A DNA stretch of 32,089 nucleotides from an uncultured Parabacteroides sp. (GTDB taxonomy: Bacteria > Bacteroidota > Bacteroidia > Bacteroidales > Tannerellaceae): assembly GCF_902493135.1 (NCBI RefSeq), contig NZ_CABUOD010000044.1, positions 1-32,089 of the forward strand, read 5' to 3'. The notes beneath the pieces are model-generated. The model saw only the letters and a program-made list of their open reading frames with translations. It searched no databases and was not told the DNA's origin. Positions 24,640-32,089 of this stretch are shown one piece after another. Position 1 is the first letter of the stretch. The number at the start of each line of letters is the position of its first letter. Both the position numbers and the translations under genes were made by a program.

Positions 24640-24876
24640 ATGAATGACAAAAAAATAGAGCTTATGTCGGTGAAAGGCGCAATGGGTGTTACCGAGTTCG
24701 CACTCCTTTATTTCCCGGATTGCGCACCCGAAATCGCTTACAAAAGAATGTGGGTATGGATTCATACGTCACGCGGTTTAAAGGAAAAACTGGCGGCTGC
24801 CGGATGGGTCAAATTCCAGAAGCTCTATACGCCGAAACAGGTCGCCTGCCTGGTCGACCATTTGGGAGAACCTTGA
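24640..24876 (+). CDS. DUF4248 domain-containing small protein
   Basis: A 78-residue protein beginning MNDKKIELMSVKGAMGVTEF and including 'LLYFPDCAPEIAYKRMWVWI' and 'YTPKQVACLVDHLGEP'. This matches my memory of DUF4248, a Bacteroidales-specific family with a helix-turn-helix-like feel that is repeatedly encoded just upstream of BT4734/DUF3987 proteins. The same order is seen here, with the next start 98 bases after its stop. Its function is unknown; DNA binding or regulation of the neighbour is only a guess. Confidence 0.8.
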   Translation: MNDKKIELMSVKGAMGVTEFALLYFPDCAPEIAYKRMWVWIHTSRGLKEKLAAAGWVKFQKLYTPKQVACLVDHLGEP

Positions 24877-24974
24877 AACAATACAAACCGAAGATATTGA
24901 AAAAGCCATATGCCCCGCGTAGCAAGCACGAACGCAGGAAGGCCCTTTTGATACCTTTACCTAACAACAAAAAT

Positions 24975-27335
24975 ATGACAAACACTGAAAATGTCGAAGG
25001 AACCTACTTCGGCTCTGTTTCAGAAACAGAAAACATGCGTTTAATGACCTTGGACCGGTACATCGACGAGGTGAAGAGTGATAAACATGCAAGACAGATC
25101 GCCTACCTGCGCGGCCTTGCCAAAGCCGGCAAGACGGAAGAAGCCAAAGCATACAAGAAGAAGCTGCCCCTCTATGTGGCAGGCGGCGTGATGGAAGGAG
25201 GCCGCAAACTCGAAAACATGGTGCGCTACAGCGGCTGCATCGTCATCGATATAGACGACTCGCCCATCCCGCCCGAAGAATTGCTCCGAAGCGCTTATGA
25301 ACTCCCGTATGTGAAAGCCGGACACGTCAGCCCCTCCGGCACAGGGGGCAAGCTCTTCATTCTGGTCGACTGCGAATTGGAATACCATAAACCCGCCTTT
25401 GAGATCGTCTGTCGCCGCGTGGAAGCGGATATTCCGGGTGTAACGGTCGATATCACCGGTAAAGACCCCAACCGCGCCTGCTTCTTCAGCAACGACCCCG
25501 GCGCGTTCTACAAGAAAGATGCGGAAGTGTTGCGCGTTCCCGTTTGCGATCCTTCCCTCCAGGCCCATGCCGCCTGGCCGGTACAGGCAGCCGGCGGCCG
25601 GCATTCGCTCTCGAACTACATCGACAAGTATGAGCAGGACAATCCTTTCGTCTCCGGCTCGCGTCATTCGTACGTGGTGAAGCTGGCTTCCGTCTTGAAC
25701 AACGCCGGTTTCCCGCAAGGCGAGGTGGCATCGGAATGCCTCCGCCGTTACCCGCGTCCCGATTTTACATCTGTCGAAATAGAGAAGACCGTGGCGGACA
25801 TTTATCGCCGTTACGGCTCCTCGCACGGGAGCAACCCCTATCGCCCGAAGGAGGCGCCTGCGAGTGGGAAAGTTGTAAAAACTACCGAATTTACCCCCGC
25901 TTGTCCTGTTGGTGCGCCTGCTGCCGGAACGGATGTCGAATCGGCTGATATCGAGATCGATAATGCCCTTTTGCCCTACTTCGACGAGTCTGTTTACGAA
26001 CAACTTCCGCCCCTTCTCGCGGACGTCTTGAAACGTGCCGAGTGCCGTACCGAGAAGGACATACTCCTTGTCTCCGCCCTGACGCTTTTGAGCAGCGTGA
26101 TGCCGGGCGTCAAAGGCTCCTTGAAAGAATGCACCTACAGTCCGCCTTTCTATACCATCGTGACGGGCAGTTCGGCCAGCGGCAAAGGCTGCATGGCTCC
26201 CCTGCAAAAGCTGGTCGATCCCTGGCAGAGATATGTCTTTGACAACTCGCGCCATTATGTCAAGGAATATGAAGAAAAAAAGGAGGAATACGAAAACTAC
26301 CGGATGTCCAAGCGCAACAGCCGTTCCGCCCGCCCTTCCGGACCGGCTCCCGAAAAGCCGGTGGTCGTGAAGCAAAAGAACCTGTGCGTGCCGGGCTATG
26401 TCACCCAGGCCCGTCTGGTCGAACTGCTTCAGGACAACGCTCCCTACACCTCCTGCATGTTCGAGACGGAGATGGAGACGGTCGCCTACATGATGTCGCA
26501 AGATTTCGGCAATTACGGGAATGTCCTCAACAAGGCGGCGCACCACGAGCCGGTCGGCAGTTCGTCCAAGATGAACGGTTCGTTCCTGGCCAAGCGTCCC
26601 GAACTGGCGCTGCTGTGGAGCGGTACGCCCGCCATATTGCCCCGCCTGATCCCTTCGACCGAAAACGGACTGTTCAGCCGCATGTTGATGTACAAGATCG
26701 CCGGGAGCGGCAAATACCGTCCGCTGACCTCGTCGGACGATACGCCGGCTGCCGCCGAATATATGGACGATATCGGTCAGCGTGTACTGAATATCGGTAT
26801 CTTCCTGGACGGTTCGCCGACGTGGGTGAAGTTCAGCGAGGCACAACGCAAACGGCTGGACCGCTTTTTCGAAAGTGAATTCAACAATGTCCGTTCTTTC
26901 GGCAACGAGGATCTCGAATCGACCGTCCTGCGCTATCGCCTGGCTATCTTCCGCATTGCGATGGTCCTGACCGGCCTGCGTAAGGGGGAGAGCGCCGATC
27001 CCGAACGTACGTGGACGATCCGCAAGGATGATTTCAACACTGCTTTCCATGTCGGGACCACCTGCCTGCAACATGCTTATGTGGTGGCCACTTCGCTCAA
27101 GCCTGCCTCCGAAGAAGTGCATTTCAAGTTCCCGCACTATCAGCGCAACTTGTTCGCTTCACAGCCGGAAACTTTCAAGCGTGCCGAGATCCTCGCCGAG
27201 GCTTCTGTCCGTGGAATCGCCGCGTCGAATGTCGATAAATTTCTTCGTAAAGCAGAAACGAATGGTCTAATCGATTCATTAGGAAGAGGTTACTATCGAA
27301 AAACGAAGATGGGCAAGCAAGTGGTAGCCGTGTAG
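24975..27335 (+). CDS. BT4734/VirE-N and DUF3987 domain primase/helicase-like protein
   Basis: A 786-residue protein from the ATG at 24975. The N-terminal third matches the BT4734-like (VirE_N) domain: 'GRKLENMVRYSGCIVIDIDD', 'SPSGTGGKLFILVDCELEYH', 'NRACFFSNDPGAFY', a primase-polymerase-like pattern with the IDIDD acidic cluster. A middle region ('GSRHSYVVKLASVLNNAGF...ECLRRY') resembles primase C-terminal helices. The DUF3987 half begins near residue 340 and has a P-loop-like G398-SSAS-G403-K404-G. The C-terminus ('AEASVRGIAASNVDKFLRKAETNGLI') looks like a winged helix. In Bacteroides such genes often travel with DUF4248, an HU-like protein and an amidase; the last two are absent here. The role is unproven; ties to mobile DNA or polysaccharide loci are from general knowledge. 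A longer in-frame upstream extension overlaps the DUF4248 gene and is rejected. Confidence 0.85.
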   Translation: MTNTENVEGTYFGSVSETENMRLMTLDRYIDEVKSDKHARQIAYLRGLAKAGKTEEAKAYKKKLPLYVAGGVMEGGRKLENMVRYSGCIVIDIDDSPIPPEELLRSAYELPYVKAGHVSPSGTGGKLFILVDCELEYHKPAFEIVCRRVEADIPGVTVDITGKDPNRACFFSNDPGAFYKKDAEVLRVPVCDPSLQAHAAWPVQAAGGRHSLSNYIDKYEQDNPFVSGSRHSYVVKLASVLNNAGFPQGEVASECLRRYPRPDFTSVEIEKTVADIYRRYGSSHGSNPYRPKEAPASGKVVKTTEFTPACPVGAPAAGTDVESADIEIDNALLPYFDESVYEQLPPLLADVLKRAECRTEKDILLVSALTLLSSVMPGVKGSLKECTYSPPFYTIVTGSSASGKGCMAPLQKLVDPWQRYVFDNSRHYVKEYEEKKEEYENYRMSKRNSRSARPSGPAPEKPVVVKQKNLCVPGYVTQARLVELLQDNAPYTSCMFETEMETVAYMMSQDFGNYGNVLNKAAHHEPVGSSSKMNGSFLAKRPELALLWSGTPAILPRLIPSTENGLFSRMLMYKIAGSGKYRPLTSSDDTPAAAEYMDDIGQRVLNIGIFLDGSPTWVKFSEAQRKRLDRFFESEFNNVRSFGNEDLESTVLRYRLAIFRIAMVLTGLRKGESADPERTWTIRKDDFNTAFHVGTTCLQHAYVVATSLKPASEEVHFKFPHYQRNLFASQPETFKRAEILAEASVRGIAASNVDKFLRKAETNGLIDSLGRGYYRKTKMGKQVVAV

Positions 27336-27570
27336 TGGAGCGGGGGCAATTTGGGTAGTTTTTGCAGCTTTTTCAGGCAAAATCCGGCAAAACTAAAAAA
27401 TTGAACGAATAGGCATCGGATGAAAAACGAATAAGCACCCCCTTGAAAAGCAGTAGGCATCGAGGTATTCCCCCGAAAATCACCGATTTTTGAACCGAAA
27501 GGGGGTTGATGAATTTTAAGACTTGGTGTTTTTATGGTAAATGCCTATGGATCAGATGTTTGTAGAAATA
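27336..27570. other. Non-coding spacer with short inverted repeats
   Basis: No gene is visible. Elements seen are CCCCC at about 27470 and GGGGG at about 27500 bracketing the small stem AAAATC-ACC-GATTTT, and two copies of TAGGCATCG (one near 27410, one near 27451). No promoter facing the downstream surface-protein gene was found in this stretch. Confidence 0.5.
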
Positions 27571-27611
27571 AAAAATGACGAAAAAAACGATCCTTTTTTT
27601 TCGTCATTTTT
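27571..27611. repeat. Palindromic left end of the invertible segment
   Basis: 27571-27587 (AAAAATGACGAAAAAAA) and 27595-27611 are perfect 17-bp complements around CGATCCT. The left recombination site therefore carries an extra outward half-copy that the right site lacks. As RNA, it is a hairpin with T-rich strands in both directions and could terminate transcription. Confidence 0.8.
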
Positions 27612-27783
27612 ACTGCACAAAAATACATATACTTTTTTAAACCACAATTCTTTTCTGTAAAAAATTTCGTACCTCTATATCCTTTCTTATCAATTAGATA
27701 GCAATTTGAGTACGAAAAACCACCTTTCCGATACGAACTCCGAAGTTAGGCAAAAAAAATGACGAAAAAAAAGGATCGTTTTT
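27583..27783. promoter_or_regulatory. Candidate invertible promoter segment (phase-variation switch), OFF orientation
   Basis: Perfect 29-bp inverted repeats, 27583-27611 and 27755-27783, flank 143 bp (27612-27754). The core reads ATGACG, eight A, GGATCG in the right copy. The enclosed DNA is homologous, in reverse orientation, to 543-665 upstream of the first surface-protein gene. It contains a full promoter on the minus strand, so inversion would turn it towards the ATG at 27890, with a leader of roughly 135 nt. Promoter inversion between such repeats is an established mechanism for Bacteroidales surface structures. No recombinase gene is nearby; a trans-acting invertase is assumed. Confidence 0.82.
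27618..27648 (-). promoter_or_regulatory. Promoter inside the invertible segment, facing away from the surface-protein gene
   Basis: On the minus strand ATTG (27648-27645), a 19-bp spacer, and TATTTTTG (27625-27618). Boxes and spacing are identical to those of the promoter at 635-665, and the spacer shares GGTTTAAAA. As assembled, it reads leftwards into the palindromic repeat and the 3' end of the DUF3987 gene. Confidence 0.75.
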
Positions 27784-27805
27784 GCTATCAAAGAACAAAT
27801 GTTAA

Positions 27806-27889
27806 CACGTGTACATTATAAATGCGTGTACATATATATATAGAACTGATATTTCAATTAACTGTATTATTAATATTAAAATTTAGATT
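27806..27889 (+). promoter_or_regulatory. Fixed leader of the second surface-protein gene
   Basis: Lies between the right inverted repeat and the ATG. CGTGTACAT occurs twice (27808-27816 and 27825-27833, 17-bp period), then ATTAATATTAAA and GATTATGAACAAA as in the first paralog's leader. I find no TAnnTTTG box here in the forward direction, so expression should depend on the invertible segment. Confidence 0.5.
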
Positions 27890-30800
27890 ATGAACAAAAG
27901 ATTTTCTACTCTTTTGGCAAGCGCCCTGCTTGCGGTGGGTTCATTTTCGGTAAGTGCAGCAATAACAGTGGGTACTCCTGTTAATTCGTTGGCTTTAGGC
28001 AACAACGAAGGAAAGCTTTACCAGTTGGTAACAGCGGGTGACTCTGTGCTTGCTATCCAAAATGACTCTTTGAAGTTGATGGAGGCTACTAATGCTAAGG
28101 CATCTATCCTGAACACATTGTGGTGTGTAAACGTGGAACGTTACAATCAAGGTCAGGCAATCAAGTTTGAATTTAGAAACAAGGCGACAGGCCAGTTGTT
28201 GGAAGTAGCCAGCGATTACTTGAAAGGAGTACCTGCAGATGGTACTACTGCTGATTTGGAAGTTGGTGGCGCAATCGGTGGTTGGGCATTCTCTAATACT
28301 TTGAATCAGTTGCAGTCAGAAAAACCTCTTTATTATTACTTCCATGAAGATTCTGTCGTGACTTTGGACAAATCGGCAAACGGAAAGGATGTGGCTGGTA
28401 ATGCTTATTTGGTATTGACGAAACGTGAGGCAGAATCAACAAATGCTTATTCTAATGCGTTACAGTTTACATTGGCTGAAGCAGCTGCTATCACATTGAC
28501 TGCTGAACAGATCAACACTGTTTTGGGTACTCAGGAAGCAACGGCCGGTGTGAAACTGAAATTCCATGAAGATAAGAACAAAGTCAGTCAGAAAAATTAC
28601 TTTACTGATGACGCCAAGTTCTTTGCTGATACAACTATGGCAGGAGCAGCAAGTAGCCCTTGGGTTCGTATCTTGACAGGAAAGAAAGAAGACAGTACAT
28701 ACGTATATGTTGATACGGCTTATACAAATGCCAACGGCGTGATGTTCTTGGATTTCAATACTCAACAGTTGAAACATGCCAAACTTAGCAAGAACACGAC
28801 CGGTAATACGACTGTAGCTGATTCTTTGGGTATGTTGAATGATCAAGCTAAATTCTTGTTCACTTATTGGCCTTCAATTGACAGTTTGGTTATTCAGGTT
28901 AAACAGATTACCAATTTAGGAAGCAACGCGAATTTTGCTGCTGCTTATGCGACTGGCACTGACACGGTAAATATCGCGACTGGTAATGATGATAAAAGAA
29001 ACTATGTTACTGTTCAGGACTTAGTTGAACAAGATGATATCCGTATTGTAACTATCAACAACAAGAAAGAAACCGAAATCAGCTTCGGTATTTCCGGTTG
29101 CGGCGAATACGTAGGCAACAAGGTTACTTTGGACGAAGGTCTGTACCTGATCAAGAACAAAGATAATAAATATCTGGCTGTGCCTATCCACGAAGATTCT
29201 ATTCCTCACTGGGTTTCTTTGGAAGATAACGTAGAACCTTGGGATATGACTGCATTCCAGTGGGTTATCGAAAAGAAGCGTAAGAATAGCGATGTCTCTG
29301 CTCTGAAGATCACAAACCGTGAGTTCAGCACAGTTGTTGCAGACGGCTTGCAGCTTTACAACGATGCCGACGCCACAATCTTCGATGCTGCCGTTGCAGT
29401 AGAAGGCGGTTTTGAAAAAGCTTCTGCCGAAATCATGGCTGATGCTCACAGAGGTTATCGTTTCTTGAACAATGACTCTCTGAAAGTAACGGCTTACAAG
29501 TTGCAGTATTGGACTGCTTTCGCTTCCGACGATCTGTATATGGGTGCGATGAAGAGCGGTGACTCTGTTATCTATGTAGGTGCAAAAGACAACTATGTAC
29601 TGGCTCCGACAGGTGCTGAAGCCAACTTCGGTTACAAAGGTGCTGTAGAAGGTCTGGCACAGTTGAAACGTCAGGCTTATACGATGAAGTCAAGAGGCAC
29701 GAACAAGATGGTCGTTGAAGCCGGTGAAAACAGAATCGCTGTTTCGGATGCGGCTGCTACTGATACTGCCAAGTTCTTCTTCAAGGCTAACAACAATGTA
29801 AACGGCAAGATCTACTATGCTCTGATCGACACAGCCTTCAAACTGGCTCCGGATTCACTGCGCAAAGTAGGTGTGGATGAAAACAACAAGTATCTGAAGA
29901 GACAGATCATGACTGAAACTCGTACTTCCGCATTCTCTGTAGAAGTAGACGACACGCCGGTTTACCGTCGTTTCGACTCCTTCAAACTGGAAGGCAATGA
30001 AGGCGATGTTGCCGATACACTGCGTTTCGTAGAAAAATATCGTGGCGAATTCTTGCAGATGGAAGCTAACGAACACTTCACGGTAGAAGGCATCAACTTC
30101 TTGGGTATCGACGCTGTGAACAAGGGTGAAGGCAAATCATTCTATGTAGATACAGCATGGGTAACACGTGGCTTGGGCTACATCAAACCGCAGTATCTGG
30201 TATCTATCGACCGTGTTCCGGCTGAAGATGTCGTGATCCGCAAGAAATGTCCGATCTGTGCAACTCTGGGCGATGCTGCTCCTGATCACTGTATCCACGA
30301 TGAATACATCACGGAAGAAGGCTTCGAAAGAGGTAAATATTTGGTTAACTTCGTTGACTCGGTTGCTAATGAAGACTACAAGTGGGGTAAATACAGCCGT
30401 GTCGGTTTCGTAGACGCTTTGCATGTCGGTGACAGCTTGTATCTGTTGCTTGACCAGTTCGCAGGTCTGGATACGAAAGACATTGACATCACTGCAATCG
30501 AAAAGGCTGATAGCGCATATCAGGCTAACGTTGGTAAAGACAGAAATAACAACGGCCGTTACATCAAGAACCTGACGGGTGACGAACACAAGGCTTACAC
30601 TTGGTCATTCCGTTTCGTAGACCTTGAAAACGCTGCTGCAGAAGAAGAACCGAATCGTGCATTCTTGTTCGAATCTCTGCCGAAGGATGCTGCTGATATT
30701 ATCCAGCCTCAGAACGCTTCTTGGTTGAAGATGCAGAACGGTTGTCTGGTAATGTCTGATCCGAACGAATCTACTTTCAACGAAATCAAGACAGGCGGTG

Positions 30801-31075
30801 ACGATGCTTTGATCTTCAATATCGAACAAGGTTCTAAAGACGATATCGCTACAGACAACGAAGTTATCGCTACATCCGAAGTGGCTGTTATCGCCGGCGA
30901 AGGCAATGTGACAATTGCTAACGCTGCCGGCAAGAAGGTTGTTATCACTAACATCTTAGGCCAGACAGTGGCTAACACAGTTATCTCTTCCGACAATGCA
31001 ACTATCGCTGCTCCTCAGGGTGTGGTTGTAGTAGCTGTTGAAGGCGAAGAAGCTGTTAAAGCTATCGTTAAGTAA
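27890..31075 (+). CDS. Large secreted S-layer-like surface protein with DUF6383-type C-terminal domain (paralog 2, predicted phase-variable)
   Basis: A 1061-residue paralog of the protein at 773-4081, homologous over its whole length. The signal peptide is MNKRFSTLLASALLAVGSFSVSA (cleavage after about residue 23). Shared blocks include 'NTLWCV', 'VDTAWV.RG', 'IKPQYL.S', 'RGKYLV.F.DSVA' and 'SRVGF/TRVGFV'. Its Cys/His cluster is C787-P-I-C790 and H800-C801-I-H803. The C-terminal domain ends in the same VKAIVK. No catalytic motif is recognised. It differs from its paralog mainly in the N-terminal two thirds. Codon use is restricted and AT-leaning compared with the dcw genes, as expected for an abundant surface protein. 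Expression should switch with the 27583-27783 segment. S-layer or surface-glycoprotein function is inferred from family knowledge of Parabacteroides. Confidence 0.8.
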   Translation: MNKRFSTLLASALLAVGSFSVSAAITVGTPVNSLALGNNEGKLYQLVTAGDSVLAIQNDSLKLMEATNAKASILNTLWCVNVERYNQGQAIKFEFRNKATGQLLEVASDYLKGVPADGTTADLEVGGAIGGWAFSNTLNQLQSEKPLYYYFHEDSVVTLDKSANGKDVAGNAYLVLTKREAESTNAYSNALQFTLAEAAAITLTAEQINTVLGTQEATAGVKLKFHEDKNKVSQKNYFTDDAKFFADTTMAGAASSPWVRILTGKKEDSTYVYVDTAYTNANGVMFLDFNTQQLKHAKLSKNTTGNTTVADSLGMLNDQAKFLFTYWPSIDSLVIQVKQITNLGSNANFAAAYATGTDTVNIATGNDDKRNYVTVQDLVEQDDIRIVTINNKKETEISFGISGCGEYVGNKVTLDEGLYLIKNKDNKYLAVPIHEDSIPHWVSLEDNVEPWDMTAFQWVIEKKRKNSDVSALKITNREFSTVVADGLQLYNDADATIFDAAVAVEGGFEKASAEIMADAHRGYRFLNNDSLKVTAYKLQYWTAFASDDLYMGAMKSGDSVIYVGAKDNYVLAPTGAEANFGYKGAVEGLAQLKRQAYTMKSRGTNKMVVEAGENRIAVSDAAATDTAKFFFKANNNVNGKIYYALIDTAFKLAPDSLRKVGVDENNKYLKRQIMTETRTSAFSVEVDDTPVYRRFDSFKLEGNEGDVADTLRFVEKYRGEFLQMEANEHFTVEGINFLGIDAVNKGEGKSFYVDTAWVTRGLGYIKPQYLVSIDRVPAEDVVIRKKCPICATLGDAAPDHCIHDEYITEEGFERGKYLVNFVDSVANEDYKWGKYSRVGFVDALHVGDSLYLLLDQFAGLDTKDIDITAIEKADSAYQANVGKDRNNNGRYIKNLTGDEHKAYTWSFRFVDLENAAAEEEPNRAFLFESLPKDAADIIQPQNASWLKMQNGCLVMSDPNESTFNEIKTGGDDALIFNIEQGSKDDIATDNEVIATSEVAVIAGEGNVTIANAAGKKVVITNILGQTVANTVISSDNATIAAPQGVVVVAVEGEEAVKAIVK

Positions 31076-31095
31076 TTAGCGAATGGATTATAAAT

Positions 31096-31124
31096 GTGTC
31101 GCGTGCGTCAGTGCGCGGCACTTT
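31096..31124 (+). terminator. GC-rich hairpin directly after the second surface-protein gene
   Basis: An 11-bp stem (31096-31106 with 31111-31121, with G-U pairs) closes a GTCA loop and is followed by TTT, 20 bases after the stop codon. The T-run is short, so it may protect the 3' end of the mRNA rather than terminate fully. Confidence 0.5.
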
Positions 31125-31287
31125 CAAAATACTAAAATCAAATAATTCTAAGATTCATCGCGCGTCTCTACAAAACGGCAACTACCCCGCGAGGGCGAAC
31201 AAGCGGTGAATATTAATACTAAAGTAATGAAATTAAAAAAAAGTTCATCTGCTCTCCCTCTGTGAAGACCGGTAGCAGACACAAAAC

Positions 31288-31332
31288 AATCCCCTGCAGT
31301 CATTCGATCGCAGGGGATTCGTTGTTTTTTTT
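31288..31332 (+). terminator. Rho-independent terminator after the second surface-protein gene
   Basis: A perfect 10-bp stem AATCCCCTGC (31288-31297) with GCAGGGGATT (31310-31319), then CGTTG and an eight-T tract. It separates the surface-protein unit from the nuclease gene. Upstream, 31125-31287 shows nothing else of note. Confidence 0.85.
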
Positions 31333-31374
31333 AGAAACGGGAAAGATAATGGGCGAATGATCCATTCTGTATGG

Positions 31375-31479
31375 AATATTTGCCTATATTTGTCCGCGAA
31401 GTATCAATAGTTCGACTAAAACATTTAATTATGGACAAATTTATCAATCCCTTCTCTGATTACGGCTGGAAAAAGATTT
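31375..31479. repeat. Right copy of the long inverted repeat (matches 1-105)
   Basis: Reverse complement of 1-105 with one mismatch. The match begins at 31375, about 10 bp before the -7 box of the nuclease gene, and would probably extend beyond 31479 if the left copy were not cut by the window edge. It marks the two nuclease genes as recent duplicates in opposite orientation. Confidence 0.95.
31385..31392 (+). promoter_or_regulatory. -7 box of the nuclease gene
   Basis: TATATTTG fits TAnnTTTG perfectly, 38 bp before the ATG at 31431, and lies inside the duplicated region. A -33 box is not clear; it would fall outside the duplicated block, so each copy may differ in promoter strength. Confidence 0.5.
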
Positions 31480-32089
31480 TCGGCAGTGAAGTAAGCAAAG
31501 ATCTTATCATCAGTTTCCTCAATGAAGTCATCCAACAGGAAGTAATCGTCGACATCACGTTCCGCAACGTCGAGATGCTCGGTTTGAAGCAGGACCAACG
31601 ACGTGCCGTTTTCGATATTTTCTGCGAGAATGAAAAGGGGGAAGTCTTTATTGTTGAAATGCAGAAGAGTCGGCAGAAGTACTTCTCCGACAGGGTGTTA
31701 TACTATGCCTCGTTCGCCATCCAGCAACAATCGATGATCGTAAAGGAAAGGCTCGAAAAGGAACCGGACGAAGTAGTCCGCAAACGCTGGAACTACCAGA
31801 TCAGCAAGGTATATGTCGTGTGCATCCTTAACTACGTGATGGATCCGTCCCGTCCTGATAAATACCGCTGGGATGTCGTGCGCATGGACCGGGAGTTGAA
31901 AGTTCCTTTCAGCGAGACGCTCAACGAAATCTATATCGAAATGCCGAAATTTGTATTACCTTTGTCGGAGTGTGATACACTTTACAAGAAGTGGTTATAT
32001 GTCTTAAACAACATCGAGATCATGGAACGATTACCGAAAGAACTGAACAATCAGATATTCCGCAAGCTGAAGAGCATCGTGGAGGTAGA
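31431..32089 (+). CDS. PD-(D/E)XK nuclease family (Rpn/PDDEXK_2-like) protein, 3' end beyond the window
   Basis: 219 complete codons are open to the window edge with no stop. The N-terminus MDKFINPFSDYGWKKIFGSE is typical of the PDDEXK_2 'nuclease family transposase' (Rpn-like) group. The catalytic core is visible: Asp in 'AVFDIFCENEKGE' and the E-x-Q pair in 'VFIVEMQKS', followed by 'YFSDRVLYYASFAIQQQ' and 'YQISKVYVVCILNYVM'. Members usually have about 280-310 residues, so roughly a quarter is missing. The first 16 codons and promoter are duplicated in inverse orientation at the left end of the window. Related Rpn proteins are DNA endonucleases that stimulate RecA-independent recombination; Bacteroidales members are multicopy but their movement is not proven. 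Confidence 0.9.
   Translation, partial: MDKFINPFSDYGWKKIFGSEVSKDLIISFLNEVIQQEVIVDITFRNVEMLGLKQDQRRAVFDIFCENEKGEVFIVEMQKSRQKYFSDRVLYYASFAIQQQSMIVKERLEKEPDEVVRKRWNYQISKVYVVCILNYVMDPSRPDKYRWDVVRMDRELKVPFSETLNEIYIEMPKFVLPLSECDTLYKKWLYVLNNIEIMERLPKELNNQIFRKLKSIVEV

Noticed and set aside
25041..27137. 698-codon minus-strand open frame
   Set aside because: It is antisense to the DUF3987 gene, whose sequence is clearly protein-like on the plus strand; GC-rich third positions open the opposite frame.
1..32089. tRNA, rRNA or riboswitch genes
   Set aside because: No cloverleaf, rRNA-like or known riboswitch pattern was recognised by eye on either strand.

Overview
The window looks like a chromosomal segment of a Bacteroidales gut commensal, most probably Parabacteroides. 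This rests on three things: the gene order of the division/cell-wall (dcw) cluster, promoters of the Bacteroidetes type (-7 TAnnTTTG), and two very large secreted proteins whose C-terminal domain I associate with Parabacteroides S-layer-like proteins (DUF6383 by memory; no search was run). The S-layer-like genes and their flanks are AT-rich, while the dcw core is clearly more GC-rich.

Layout. The extreme ends (1-105 and 31375-31479) are inverted, nearly identical copies of the start of a PD-(D/E)XK (Rpn/PDDEXK_2-type) nuclease gene with its promoter. The left copy reads out of the window leftwards and the right copy reads out rightwards. Just inside them lie two paralogous surface-protein genes, both on the + strand: 773-4081 and 27890-31075. 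Between these sit (a) a complete dcw cluster, rsmH-ftsL-ftsI-murE-mraY-murD-ftsW-murG-murC-ftsQ-ftsA-ftsZ (4496-19858), (b) a YqeY/GatB-like gene and a CstA-family transporter, (c) a structured intergenic repeat and a secreted six-hairpin-type glycosidase, and (d) a DUF4248 plus BT4734/VirE-N-DUF3987 primase-like pair.

Main discovery. Upstream of the second surface-protein gene there is a 29-bp perfect inverted repeat (27583-27611 / 27755-27783) flanking 143 bp. That segment carries, on the minus strand, a promoter (ATTG-N19-TATTTTTG) homologous to the promoter facing the first surface-protein gene (635-665, same ATTG-N19-TATTTTTG). In the orientation given, the second promoter points away from its gene. 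This is the layout of a phase-variable promoter switch caught OFF, while the first paralog is apparently locked ON. From memory, phase-variable S-layer glycoproteins controlled by DNA inversion have been described in Parabacteroides (formerly Bacteroides) distasonis, so this is probably a member of that kind of system. No recombinase is encoded in the window, so it would have to act in trans.

The dcw genes make meso-DAP-type lipid II (MurC, MurD, MurE, MraY, MurG) and build the divisome (FtsL, FtsI, FtsW, FtsQ, FtsA, FtsZ). They are tightly packed, with an internal candidate promoter before murC. Several junctions carry 7-bp-periodic repeats. One such array lies inside the murC reading frame, another spans the rsmH stop codon up to the ftsL start, and a 4 x 22-bp tandem repeat follows murG.
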